NCBI GenBank assembly: GCA_021828665.1
Contig: JAJZDH010000004.1
Span: 1 to 33,554 of the forward strand
Reading direction: 5' to 3'
Length of the DNA stretch: 33,554 nucleotides
From: Thermoplasmata archaeon
Lineage (GTDB): Archaea; Thermoplasmatota; Thermoplasmata; Lutacidiplasmatales; UBA184
The translations under genes and the position numbers were made by a program. Shown here one piece after another: positions 8,398 through 17,518 of this stretch. The first letter of the stretch is position 1. Each line of letters begins with the position of its first letter. The notes below the pieces were generated by a model, which was given only the letters and a program-made list of their open reading frames with translations, ran no database searches and had not been told where the DNA came from.

Positions 8398-9354
8398 ATG
8401 GACGGACCGACGGATCGGGAAGCGCCGGCGCCCACCGGCACGGCGGCGTGGATCGCCGCCGACCGGGAGCTCGCGGACCTTCCGGCCGGTCCCGCCCTCG
8501 TCCGCCTGCTGGTCGACCTGACGGAGCAGGGGGCCGAATCGGCGTGGACCAAGCCGGCCCTCGTGAGCCTCTTCGACGATGCAGGGGAGGTGGCGGCCGC
8601 CGAGCGGTTCTTCGCCGAGATCCGGGAGCTGGCGCTCGCCGCACGGTCGATCGAGGTGGAGCGCCGCTACGCGCCGTGGGCGCGGACGAACGCGATCGCC
8701 GACCTCCCCAGCGCGACCCTGGAGCTCGGGGAGGCGAACGCAGCCCCGGGCGCATGGCTCGCCCGCTGGGTCGCGGTCGGACAACGCCTCGGCCCGCGCT
8801 GGGGGTCCGTGGAACCGTTCCTGGCCGAGATGGTCCGGGAGCGCCCGTTGCTCGCCGAGGAGGCCGAGGGCACCGATGCCGGACCTCCCGGGCCCGGCGA
8901 CTTCCTCGATCTCCTCCGGGCCACGATCTCCGTCCAACCGGCGGCGATCGAGATGGGTGGCCCCGTCGGCCCGGCGGACCCGGAACTCTTCCGACGGTAC
9001 TGCCGGGAAGTGCCCCCCGGACCGGTCGGCTGGGCACTGCGGGGGCGACCGATCGAGTTCGCCGACGGGACCCGGCTGGAATTCCTCCGGTTCCCCCGTC
9101 TGGGGGAGCTCACGAGCCGGGACGGCCAGGGCCGGCTGACCTTCCATCTGCCTCCGACCGGGGAGCTCCCCGATCTCCTCGCCGGCCCCCTGGGGGCGTA
9201 TCTCGCCCGGGCCGAGCCCGCTCTCGGGGCCCACGCGCTCGGGTTCGCCGCCCACTGCCGCCGTTCGCTGGAGCGGCTCCGCGAGCGGTTCGCGCCGCGG
9301 CTCGTGGCCGATGCGCTCACCCACGGTCTTTCCCCTCGCGCCGGGGGAGGCTAG
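8398..9354 (+). CDS. Uncharacterised protein, first gene of a MoxR/VWA cassette
   Basis: ATG 8398 preceded by GGGAGG; TATA-like TTATC at 8341-8345; about 318 aa; immediately followed by the AAA ATPase gene. No domain recognised by eye. Confidence 0.75.
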   Translation: MDGPTDREAPAPTGTAAWIAADRELADLPAGPALVRLLVDLTEQGAESAWTKPALVSLFDDAGEVAAAERFFAEIRELALAARSIEVERRYAPWARTNAIADLPSATLELGEANAAPGAWLARWVAVGQRLGPRWGSVEPFLAEMVRERPLLAEEAEGTDAGPPGPGDFLDLLRATISVQPAAIEMGGPVGPADPELFRRYCREVPPGPVGWALRGRPIEFADGTRLEFLRFPRLGELTSRDGQGRLTFHLPPTGELPDLLAGPLGAYLARAEPALGAHALGFAAHCRRSLERLRERFAPRLVADALTHGLSPRAGGG

Positions 9355-9359
9355 GACCC

Positions 9360-10424
9360 ATGGCCGTCCCCCCGACCGGATTTTCGGGCGAGATCGAGGC
9401 GGCGGGCCTCGCCGGAGGGGCCTACGGCGGCCAGGTGACCGCCCTCGATCTGAAGGAGATCCTCCGGGCGCACCTCGAGATCCCGTGGCCGCCGCTCTTC
9501 CTCTGGGGGCCCCCGGGGGTGGGGAAGAGCTCCGTGGTGCGCCAGGTCGCCACCGCGATGGGCCTCGAGCTGGTGGACCTGAGGATGCTGCTCCTCGACC
9601 CCGTCGATCTCCGCGGGCTCCCCGTCCCCGAGGGGCGGAAGGTGATCTGGGCGCCCCCGGCCTTCCTGCCGGAACGGGGGCGGGGGATCCTCTTCCTCGA
9701 CGAGCTGAATGCGGCCCCGCCGCTGGTGCAGGCGTCGGTCTACCAGCTCGTCCTCGACCGGAAGCTGGGCGAGTACACCTTGCCGGACGGTTGGCACATC
9801 GTGGCCGCCGGCAACCGGGAATCCGACCGGTCGATCGCCCACACCATGCCCTCGGCCCTCCTCTCCCGGTTCGAGCACCTGGAACTGGTCCCCGACCTCG
9901 ACAGCTGGCGGGCCTGGGCGTTCGAGGCGGCCATCGACCCCTCGGTGATCGCCTTCCTGGAGTTCCGCCCGGAGCTCCTCTACCGGTTCACCGACCGCTC
10001 GAAGGCGTTCCCGTGCCCGCGGACCTGGGAGATGGTCAGCCGGGTCCTGCCGCTGCCGCTCTCCGCCGCCGCTCTCGAGCGGGTGCTCGAAGGATGTGTG
10101 GGGCCGGGACCGGCCACCGAGTTCTCCCTCTTCCGGAGAAACCTCGCGGAGCTCCCCCGGCTCGAGGAGATCGCCGCCGGCCGCGATCTTCTTCCCTCCA
10201 CGCCGGCGTCGGGGTATGCCATCGTCTCGGGACTCGTGGCGCGATACGGCCGGGATCCGGCCCGACGCGCGCGGATGCTCGAGTACGCGGTCCTCCTCGG
10301 CCGCCACGGGTGGCGCGAGCTCGAGGTGCTCCTCGTCCGGGATCTCCTCCGGCGCGATCCGGCGCTGGCCCGGGACCCCGGATTCGAGGCCTGGGCCCGT
10401 GAGAATGTCGGAGCGCTCGGCTGA
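9360..10424 (+). CDS. MoxR-type AAA+ ATPase
   Basis: Walker A GPPGVGKSS, Walker B ILFLDELNAAPP, sensor region IVAAGNRESDRS, SALLSRFEHLEL. Confidence 0.92.
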   Translation: MAVPPTGFSGEIEAAGLAGGAYGGQVTALDLKEILRAHLEIPWPPLFLWGPPGVGKSSVVRQVATAMGLELVDLRMLLLDPVDLRGLPVPEGRKVIWAPPAFLPERGRGILFLDELNAAPPLVQASVYQLVLDRKLGEYTLPDGWHIVAAGNRESDRSIAHTMPSALLSRFEHLELVPDLDSWRAWAFEAAIDPSVIAFLEFRPELLYRFTDRSKAFPCPRTWEMVSRVLPLPLSAAALERVLEGCVGPGPATEFSLFRRNLAELPRLEEIAAGRDLLPSTPASGYAIVSGLVARYGRDPARRARMLEYAVLLGRHGWRELEVLLVRDLLRRDPALARDPGFEAWARENVGALG

Positions 10425-11685
10425 CCCGGAACTGCCGTCGGCGCCCCGCCCACGGGGAGGCCCCGGAGGGACCGGGGGCTCCGCCCCGCCCCCCCCGGAG
10501 GAGGGGGCGGCCGACCCCGCCGCGGCGCGCGCGATGATCGAGACCCGGAGCCGTTTCCTCCTTCGGAACCCGTTCCTCGGCGTCCTCCTCCTCGATCTGC
10601 CGCTCCGCGCGAGCCCCCGGGTCCGGTCGATCAGTTCCGACGGCACCGTCCTCTGGTACAACCCGGCCTTCCTCCGGGGCGCCCCCCCGCTGCTCGCCGA
10701 GGCCCACCTCCTCCACGCGGTGCTCCACTGGGCCTTCGGCCACGCGGCGCGCGGCGCGGGACGCGACCCCCGGCGCTGGCAGATCGCCTGCGATCTCGCG
10801 CTCGTGCCGGTCTTCCTCCGGTCGAGCTACGACTACCGGACCGCGCTCCCGATCCGGGCCCCGGTGGAACTGGCCCGGGACCGTTCGGCCGAGGAGATCT
10901 ACGGCCGGCTGGCCCCGGAGGAGCCCGCGGCCGATCCGGCACCCGGGGAGGGGCCGTCGGACTGCTGGCAGGAGCCCGCGGCCGGAGCGGCCGCGGACCG
11001 GCGGCTCCGGCAACTGTGGCGCGAACGGATCGTGCGGGCCGCGCAATCGGCCGATCCCTCGGGCCCGGGAGGGGAGGTGGGCCGGGAATTCCTCGCCGCG
11101 ATCGGCGCCCCCCGGGTCCCCTGGCGGGCGGTGCTCCACCGCTTCCTCGCGCGGACCCAGACCCAGGACTTCTCCTGGCTGCCCCCGAACCGCCGGTATG
11201 TCGCCCGGCGGCTGTACCTGCCCGGCACCCGGAACCGGTCGTTCGGGGACCTCGTGGTCGCGGTCGACACCTCCGGCTCGATCGACCCGGAGACGGCCCG
11301 GGGATTTCTCGCGGAGGTGGAAGGGATCGGCGAGCTCGTCGCCGCCTCGGGCACGGTGTACGTGCTGCAGGCCGATGACGAGGTCCGGCAGGTTGCGGCG
11401 TGGAGGCGGGGGACCACCGTGGCGATCGGGGTGACGGGCCGGGGGGGCACCGACTTCCGGCCGGTGTTCCGTTTCCTCGCCGGCCCGAGCCGGATCGAGA
11501 CCTCGGGCCTCATCTATCTCACCGACGGGAACGGACCATTTCCGGATCAGGCTCCCGGATACCCGGTCCTCTGGGCGCTGACGGAGGAGGCCGACGTCCC
11601 GTTCGGGGAGCGGCTCCGCCTCCCCTCCGCCATGGCCGACCCCGGCCGGGAGGCCTCCCTCGACGCGGGGCCGGCGCTCAGGTGA
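10405..11685 (+). CDS. VWA-like / DUF2201-type putative metallopeptidase-domain protein
   Basis: N-terminal LLHAVLHWAFGHAARG...DPRRWQIACDLAL resembles DUF2201_N; C-terminal MIDAS VVAVDTSGSID and GRGGTDFRPVF. ATG 10405 overlaps the AAA gene by 20 nt. Confidence 0.85.
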   Translation: MSERSADPELPSAPRPRGGPGGTGGSAPPPPEEGAADPAAARAMIETRSRFLLRNPFLGVLLLDLPLRASPRVRSISSDGTVLWYNPAFLRGAPPLLAEAHLLHAVLHWAFGHAARGAGRDPRRWQIACDLALVPVFLRSSYDYRTALPIRAPVELARDRSAEEIYGRLAPEEPAADPAPGEGPSDCWQEPAAGAAADRRLRQLWRERIVRAAQSADPSGPGGEVGREFLAAIGAPRVPWRAVLHRFLARTQTQDFSWLPPNRRYVARRLYLPGTRNRSFGDLVVAVDTSGSIDPETARGFLAEVEGIGELVAASGTVYVLQADDEVRQVAAWRRGTTVAIGVTGRGGTDFRPVFRFLAGPSRIETSGLIYLTDGNGPFPDQAPGYPVLWALTEEADVPFGERLRLPSAMADPGREASLDAGPALR

Positions 11686-12076
11686 ACCGGTTGCTCACGG
11701 CGACGAGGTAGACCAACAGCACCACCTCGATGAGGATCGACACCAACGACGCGCCGGGGCCGACCAGGAGGCGGTAGAGGTTCGCGGCGAGAAGGAGCAC
11801 GAGGATCAGGACCGCGAGCGCGAGGGCCCAGAGTTCGAGGTCCCACAGCCCCCGGGCCACCACCAGGAGGACCAGCCCCAGGATCAGCACGATGAGCGAC
11901 CCCAGGGTGCCGCCCCCGAAGCTGGCGAAGCCACCGACCGCCGCCACGTGGAGGAGCAGGAGGACCCCCACCAGGAGGTACAGGAATCCCACGATGCCCA
12001 CCAGAACGGCGAGGATCGCCACACCGAGCGGAAGGGTCGAGGAGTTGGCCATGGGCCCCGTTCCGGGACGGTTCAT
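11678..12076 (-). CDS. Small 4-TM membrane protein of unknown function
   Basis: Four hydrophobic segments with central ARGLWDLELWAL. Start could be ATG 12076 or 12052. Stop overlaps the convergent VWA gene by 8 nt. Paralogous to the protein at 28673..29149. Confidence 0.75.
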   Translation of the reverse strand: MNRPGTGPMANSSTLPLGVAILAVLVGIVGFLYLLVGVLLLLHVAAVGGFASFGGGTLGSLIVLILGLVLLVVARGLWDLELWALALAVLILVLLLAANLYRLLVGPGASLVSILIEVVLLVYLVAVSNRFT

Positions 12077-12292
12077 GCCTCCCCCGGCAGATGTACCTTT
12101 CGATGGGAAGGGAGGAGGGGACCACGGCGCCCTTCCGACCCTCGCTCGCTTCCGCGAACCCCCGACGGGGACCCCCGCTCGGCGCGATGGGGTTCCCGAG
12201 CGGTCCGACCCCCCCGGTCCGTCGGGACGGTCGGCCCACCGTTCCCTTTATCCCACTCCGCTCCCTGAGCGCGGCGGTCGGAGGCCGGGGCC

Positions 12293-12781
12293 ATGGTGGA
12301 TATCGGTTCGGGCGTCGGCCTCGTCCTCGTCGCCGGGGGGATCATCCTCATCGCGTTCGAATTCGTCCACCCCGGGATGTTCATCGTCATCCCGGGGACG
12401 GTGGTGACCGCGAGCGGGTTCCTCTACTTGCTCGACCCCGGACTGCTCACGACGTCGATCTTCGGTCCGCTCCTCGTGGCCGGCGTCGCGATCCTGAGCG
12501 CGCTGCTCACCCTCCCCATCTACCAGCGCCTGGGAAAGGTCCATGTGCCGATGGCCACCGTCCTCGATTCCCTTCAGGGGGAGACCGGGCTCGTCATCGT
12601 CCCCGTCGTGCCCGATTCCATGAGCGGAAAGGTGCGGATCCACTCCGAGGTATGGTCCGCGCGTTCCGACCGGTCGATCCCCGCCGGCGTCCGGGTTCAG
12701 GTGGTGGGGGGCCGGGGGGTCAGCGTCTGGGTAACGCCGGTCGACGAGGAGAAGGCGGCCGGACCGACGGTAGGTGGGTAG
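12293..12781 (+). CDS. NfeD-like membrane protein
   Basis: Two to three TM helices plus a C-terminal OB-like segment (LQGETGLVIVPVVPDSMSGKVRIHSEVWSARSDRSIPAGVRVQVVGGRGVSVWVTPV) typical of short NfeD; upstream of an SPFH gene. Confidence 0.85.
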   Translation: MVDIGSGVGLVLVAGGIILIAFEFVHPGMFIVIPGTVVTASGFLYLLDPGLLTTSIFGPLLVAGVAILSALLTLPIYQRLGKVHVPMATVLDSLQGETGLVIVPVVPDSMSGKVRIHSEVWSARSDRSIPAGVRVQVVGGRGVSVWVTPVDEEKAAGPTVGG

Positions 12782-13083
12782 CCGTCCACGGGGTCGGCGG
12801 AACGACCCGGCGGCGCACCGCCCCCCGGGAACTTTGGCGTTCCCCGATTTCGTCCCTCCCGATCCGAAAGGCCCGCGGGGCTTCTACCCATCTCCCACCG
12901 ACCGGCCGGAGGCTCCCCGGGGGGCCGGGGATGCGGCGGAGGCCTCCGTGGACGGGGGCCTGCTTCCGGTTTCCGGGGCCGACCGGTCGGAGGGCACGCC
13001 CATCGGGGGTGGTGGCCGCCCCCCTCCGGTGAGGAACTCGATACCCACCTCCTAATGAGCCCCAACGGTTTGGCGAAACGGCC

Positions 13084-14391
13084 ATGGTGGATGCCGGCAC
13101 CCTGATCGGAATCTCGTTCCTCGCGATCATCCTCATCATCGCGTTCATCGTGGTCCTCGCCCGATCGATCTACACGATCCGACCGTACCAGCAGGGGGTC
13201 ATGACCTACCTCGGCAAGTACAAGCGCGTGCTCAATCCGGGATTCAACGTCGTGAGTCCCATCGCCCAGGTGGTCCTCGTCGACCTGAGGACCCAGGTGC
13301 TCGAGGTCCCCCGGCAGGAGGTCATCACCAAGGACAACTCCCCCACCAACGTGGACGCGATCATCTACATCAAGGTCGTCGACGCCCCGCGCGCCATCTT
13401 CCAGGTCCAGGACTTCCACGTGGCCACCGTCGCGCTCGCGCAGACCACGCTCCGGTCCGTCATCGGCGACATGGAACTCGACGAGGTGCTCTACAACCGG
13501 GAACGGATCAACACCCGTCTCCGCGACATCCTCGACCAGGCCACGGACCGGTGGGGCGTCCGGGTCGAAGCGGTCGAGATCAAGGAGGTCGATCCCGTCG
13601 GGCCGGTCAAGGCCGCCATGGAGGAGCAGACCTCGGCCGAACGGCAGCGCCGGGCCGCGGTGTTGCGCGCCGATGGAGAGAAGCGGTCGGCCATCCTGGT
13701 CGCCGAGGGCCAGAAGCGTTCCCGCATCCTGCAGGCCGAGGGGATCCGCCAGTCCCAGATCCTCGAGGCGGAGGGGGCCCGGACCGCGACCATCCTCGAG
13801 GCCCAGGGGGAGGCGCAGCGGTTGCGGATCCTCTCCTTCGGGGCGAGCTCCCTCGATGCCAAGGCCCTGACCGTGCTCTCGCTCGATACCCTCGGGAGCG
13901 TGGCCAATGGCCAGGCGACCAAGATCATCTTCCCGTTCGAGATCTCCCGTCTGATGGAGGGGGCCGCCGATTATCTCGGAGTGGGCCGGACGGTGCCGGA
14001 GCGCGCCCTCAACACCCTCTCCGACCTCCAGGCCCAGATCGGCTCCACCGACGATATCCTGGGACCGATCCCGAAGCAGACGGAACTCCTCACGGAGATC
14101 AAGGCGATCGAGGACGACATCAAGGCCGATTCCGACGCCTCCACCCAGCTCGTGGCCCCGGGCGGCACGAAGGGCTCGGTGGAGGATTTCGGATCCGACG
14201 CGAAGGTCGGCGATCTGACCTCCGGGCCGCGGGCCCCGATCTTCGGGGCGAGCGTCGGGCCCCAATCCGGCACCACGCTGCCGGCCCCTCCCGTCCCCAG
14301 CCCGCCCACGAGCACGGGAGGGACCTCCGCCCCCGTCGAGCGCGATCCGAAACGCCGGACCCCGCCGGCCTCCGGCGGCTCCTCGGGCTGA
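13084..14391 (+). CDS. SPFH/Band 7/stomatin-like protein
   Basis: N-terminal TM, IRPYQQGVMTYLGKYKRVLNPGFNVVSPIAQVVLVDLRTQVLEVPRQEVITKDNSPTNVDAIIYIKVVD..., then Ala/Glu-rich coiled coil; Pro/Ser/Thr-rich tail. Confidence 0.93.
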   Translation: MVDAGTLIGISFLAIILIIAFIVVLARSIYTIRPYQQGVMTYLGKYKRVLNPGFNVVSPIAQVVLVDLRTQVLEVPRQEVITKDNSPTNVDAIIYIKVVDAPRAIFQVQDFHVATVALAQTTLRSVIGDMELDEVLYNRERINTRLRDILDQATDRWGVRVEAVEIKEVDPVGPVKAAMEEQTSAERQRRAAVLRADGEKRSAILVAEGQKRSRILQAEGIRQSQILEAEGARTATILEAQGEAQRLRILSFGASSLDAKALTVLSLDTLGSVANGQATKIIFPFEISRLMEGAADYLGVGRTVPERALNTLSDLQAQIGSTDDILGPIPKQTELLTEIKAIEDDIKADSDASTQLVAPGGTKGSVEDFGSDAKVGDLTSGPRAPIFGASVGPQSGTTLPAPPVPSPPTSTGGTSAPVERDPKRRTPPASGGSSG

Positions 14392-14442
14392 ACGGCCGGC
14401 CCCGGGCCGGTCCTCCCCGGGCGCCCCCCCCCGGCCCCGCAT

Positions 14443-14450
14443 ACTATATC
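14443..14450 (+). promoter_or_regulatory. TATA box-like element for the enoyl-CoA hydratase gene
   Basis: CTATATC, centred about 27 bp upstream of ATG 14474; suggests leaderless mRNA. Confidence 0.5.
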
Positions 14451-14473
14451 GTCTCCCCGGGCTCGGTAAACGC

Positions 14474-15280
14474 ATGCCCGAACCGGCACCGACCCTCCGG
14501 ATCTCGCACCGGAACGGAGTGACGGAACTCCTCCTGAACCGGCCGGAGCGACTGAACGCGCTCGATGTCCCGCGCTTCCGGGAATTCCGGCTCGCGCTCA
14601 CCGAAGCCGCCCACGACCCCGGGGTCCGCGCCGTCCTGCTCTCGGGGGAGGGACGGGCCTTCTGCGCGGGCGGCGATGTGGCGGAGATGGACCGGGCCGC
14701 CGGGGAGGGCCGGCTGCCCGAGTTCTTCCACGAGCTCACCGGCGAGCAGGAGCTTTCCGTCCGGGAGATCCTCGGAATGGAGAAGCCGGTCGTGGCGGCG
14801 CTCCCCGGCGTCGCCGCCGGTGGGGGACTCTCCCTCGCGCTCGCCGCCGATTGGAGGATCGGGAGTCCCGAGGCGATGCTGGTGCCCGCATTCCCGGCGC
14901 TCGGGGCGGTCCCGGACGGGGGGCTCACGTACCTCCTGCCCCACTTCCTCGGCCTCGGCGGCGCGCAGGAGATGCTCTTCTCCCATGCGCGGATCGACGC
15001 GCCGCGCGCCCGGGAGCTCGGTCTGCTCCACGAGGTCGTTCCCGCGGGGGAGCTCCGCGAGCGGGCCCGGGCGCGGGCGGCGGAGCTCGCCGAAGGCCCC
15101 ACCTTTGCCTACGGCCGGATGAAGCAACTCCTCCTTTCGGCGTTCTCGGGCAGCCTCGAGACCCAGCTCGCCCTGGAACGCCGCGGCGCCGTCGAGGCGG
15201 CCCGGCGGCCGGACCTCGCGGAGGGGATCCGGGCGTTCCGGGAGAAGCGGCCGGCGCGGTTCACGGGGCGGCCGGGGTAG
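14474..15280 (+). CDS. Enoyl-CoA hydratase/isomerase family protein
   Basis: Crotonase motifs LNRPERLNALD, GEGRAFCAGGDVAEM, LPGVAAGGGLSLALAADWRIG, PDGGLTYLLPHFLG. Confidence 0.93.
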   Translation: MPEPAPTLRISHRNGVTELLLNRPERLNALDVPRFREFRLALTEAAHDPGVRAVLLSGEGRAFCAGGDVAEMDRAAGEGRLPEFFHELTGEQELSVREILGMEKPVVAALPGVAAGGGLSLALAADWRIGSPEAMLVPAFPALGAVPDGGLTYLLPHFLGLGGAQEMLFSHARIDAPRARELGLLHEVVPAGELRERARARAAELAEGPTFAYGRMKQLLLSAFSGSLETQLALERRGAVEAARRPDLAEGIRAFREKRPARFTGRPG

Positions 15281-15896
15281 CGGCGGCGCCGCCTCCGGGG
15301 GGGCCCCCGAGGAACCGCTCGAGCCGGAGCTTCACCGCCGGCCACTCGGCGACGAGGATCCCGTAGTACACCGACGAACGGAACCGCCCGTCCGGCCGGA
15401 GCCGATGCTCCCGGAGGACCCCCTCCCGCACCGCGCCCAGCCGCTCGATCGCCCTCTGCGAGCGGAGATTCGCGACATCCATCTTGAACTCGACCCGGTG
15501 GCAGCCCTCCGTCTCGAAGGCGTGGCGCAGGAGGAGATACTTCGCCTCCGTGTTCACCGCCGTCCTCCAGTACCGGGGATCGTACCACGTGCCCCCGATC
15601 TCGACCGAGAAGTCCTCGCGCCGGATGGCGAGGTACCGGGTCATTCCGATCGCCCGCCCCGAGCGGCGATCCGTCACCCCGAAGGCGAGATCCGTACCCT
15701 CCGCCTGGCGGGCGAGCAGCAGATCGAGGAGCCGGCGCATCCCCTCCGTCCCCCGGACGTCGCCGGTCAATAGGTAGCGCCAGATCTCCGGATCCTTCCC
15801 GGCGACCACGAATTCGTCGAGCCGGTCGCGCGAGAGCGGTTCCAGGACCACCCGCGACCCCTCCAGCGTGAGGGGGGCACGGAACTCCATCGCCAC
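15261..15896 (-). CDS. GNAT family N-acetyltransferase (RimJ/RimL-like)
   Basis: LEGSRVVLEPL..., GVTDRRSGRAIGMTRYLAI, EIGGTWYDPRYWRTAVNTEAKYLLLRHAFE, RVEFKMDVANLRSQRAIERLGAVREGVLREH. Start GTG 15896 or ATG 15890. Confidence 0.9.
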   Translation of the reverse strand: MAMEFRAPLTLEGSRVVLEPLSRDRLDEFVVAGKDPEIWRYLLTGDVRGTEGMRRLLDLLLARQAEGTDLAFGVTDRRSGRAIGMTRYLAIRREDFSVEIGGTWYDPRYWRTAVNTEAKYLLLRHAFETEGCHRVEFKMDVANLRSQRAIERLGAVREGVLREHRLRPDGRFRSSVYYGILVAEWPAVKLRLERFLGGPPGGGAAATPAAP

Positions 15897-15996
15897 ACCG
15901 GGCGGCTCCCTTCCGGCAGGAAGAGATTTTCGGGCCCGGCCCGGCCCGGCATTTCCGACGGTGGGCGCGCCGGGGCCGCCGGCGGTCAGGGAGCGG

Positions 15997-16005
15997 TTAA
16001 ATAAA
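15997..16005 (+). promoter_or_regulatory. TATA-like promoter of the complex I operon
   Basis: TTAAATAAA; expected start site about 16028; AGGAGG Shine-Dalgarno at 16042-16047; ATG at 16054. Confidence 0.55.
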
Positions 16006-16053
16006 CGGTCCGGGTGCTTCGGAGCGACTCAACCGGGCGGTAGGAGGAAGGGT

Positions 16054-16416
16054 ATGGACAGCGTCACCTTGTTCCTGGTCTTCGCGGCGGTCGCCACGGC
16101 GTTCGGGGGCGGCTCCCTCCTCGCGAACCGGATGCTCGGGGCGAAACCGCGGCGGGCCTACCTGCAGTCGATGACCTACGAGTGCGGGCAGGAAGCCGAG
16201 GGGGAGGCCCAGATCGACTTCCCGACGCAGCACTACACCTTCGCCATCGTCTTCGTGGCCGTGGACATCCTGGGGTTCCTCCTGGCCCTCTGGGGGCTGA
16301 CCTTCCGGGCGCTCGCCTCGAGCTGGGGGCCGACGGTCATCGCCTTCGCCTTCAGTGCCCTCGCGCTGGCGGGGATCTACTACGCCCTCTCGGGGGAGAA
16401 GAGGTGGGTGGTGTGA
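16054..16416 (+). CDS. nuoA: NADH-quinone oxidoreductase / F420H2-dehydrogenase-like subunit A
   Basis: Three [41 protein letters not shown]; first gene of a collinear nuo operon. Confidence 0.92.
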   Translation: MDSVTLFLVFAAVATAFGGGSLLANRMLGAKPRRAYLQSMTYECGQEAEGEAQIDFPTQHYTFAIVFVAVDILGFLLALWGLTFRALASSWGPTVIAFAFSALALAGIYYALSGEKRWVV

Positions 16417-17009
16417 CGACGGCGAGCTCCCCGGCAGGAGTCCCCGCGGCGGCGGCCGCCACCGGGCCCGCGACCGAGCCCGCCGTGCCCTTCCTCGAGA
16501 TCGAGACGCTCCGGGCCCGGGAGTTCATCCCGGCCGCCAAGGAGGCGCTCGCCTCCCGGATCTCCGAGGAGGCGCAGGACCGGCTCCTCCGACCGGTCTT
16601 CAACTGGGCCGGCCGCAATTCCCTCTTCCCGCTGCACTGGGGCCTCGCCTGCTGCGCCATCGAGTTCGCGGCGGCGTTCGGGGCCCGGTGGGATGCCGAG
16701 CGGTTCGGCGTGGTCCCGCGCTCCTCGCCGCGGCAGTGCGACCTCCTCATCGTGAACGGGACCGTCACCTGGAAGGTCGCGCACAAGCTGATCACGCTCT
16801 ACGAGCAGATGCCCGAACCGAAGTGGGTCATCGCCATGGGCAACTGCGCCACGGGCGGCGGGCCGTTCCGGACCGCCTACTCCGTCGTCCCGGGCGTCGA
16901 CAAGCTCGTACCCGTCGATGTCTACATCGCCGGCTGCCCCCCGCGCCCCGAAGCGATGCTCGACGGCATCCTGAAGCTCGAGACCCTGATCAAGGAACGG
17001 GGGGAGTAG
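16413..17009 (+). CDS. nuoB: Complex I subunit B
   Basis: [27 protein letters not shown] cluster N2 ligand motifs; GTG start overlapping the nuoA stop by 4 nt. Confidence 0.95.
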   Translation: MTTASSPAGVPAAAAATGPATEPAVPFLEIETLRAREFIPAAKEALASRISEEAQDRLLRPVFNWAGRNSLFPLHWGLACCAIEFAAAFGARWDAERFGVVPRSSPRQCDLLIVNGTVTWKVAHKLITLYEQMPEPKWVIAMGNCATGGGPFRTAYSVVPGVDKLVPVDVYIAGCPPRPEAMLDGILKLETLIKERGE

Positions 17010-17032
17010 GCCCCCCGGGGCCGGCGGCGGGC

Positions 17033-17518
17033 ATGACCGGGGCAGCGTCGGGGGTCGGGCCGGACCGGCTCCTCGCCCGCTTCCCCCAGGGGATCCTCGG
17101 GATCGACCCGTTCCCGGGGACCGCCGGGCGCCTGCGGTTCGACCCGGCGATCGCCCTCGAGCTCTTCCGGGAGGTGCGGGACACGCTCGGCTACACCCAC
17201 CTCGCCATGGTGGCGGGGATCGACTGGGTCCAGACCCGGGAGGTCCTCTACGCGGTCTGGTCGGACGCCGGGCGCCGCTACCTGTTGCTCTCCGCCCAGT
17301 TGCCCGCCGACCACCCGCACATCGAGAGCGCGACCGCCGTCTGGCCCTCCGCGAACTGGCACGAGCGGGAGGCCTGGGAGCTCGTGGACATCTCCTTCGA
17401 CCACCACCCGGACCTGAGGAACCTCCTCCTGCCGACGGGGTACCAGTTCCACCCGCTCCTCCGGTCGTTCAAGCTCCACGAGCCGGAGGAATTGGAGGTG
17501 AAGGTGCGCGATGTCTGA
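17033..17518 (+). CDS. nuoC: Complex I subunit C (30 kDa-like)
   Basis: HEREAWELVDISFDHHPDLRNLLLPTGYQFHPLLRSF resembles the 30 kDa subunit signature; position between nuoB and nuoD. Confidence 0.9.
   Translation: MTGAASGVGPDRLLARFPQGILGIDPFPGTAGRLRFDPAIALELFREVRDTLGYTHLAMVAGIDWVQTREVLYAVWSDAGRRYLLLSAQLPADHPHIESATAVWPSANWHEREAWELVDISFDHHPDLRNLLLPTGYQFHPLLRSFKLHEPEELEVKVRDV

Noticed and set aside
12782-13083. Possible tRNA or small ORF in the NfeD-SPFH gap
   Set aside because: No TpsiC-loop GTTCRANNC arrangement or cloverleaf could be found by eye; the ORFs are GC-bias type.
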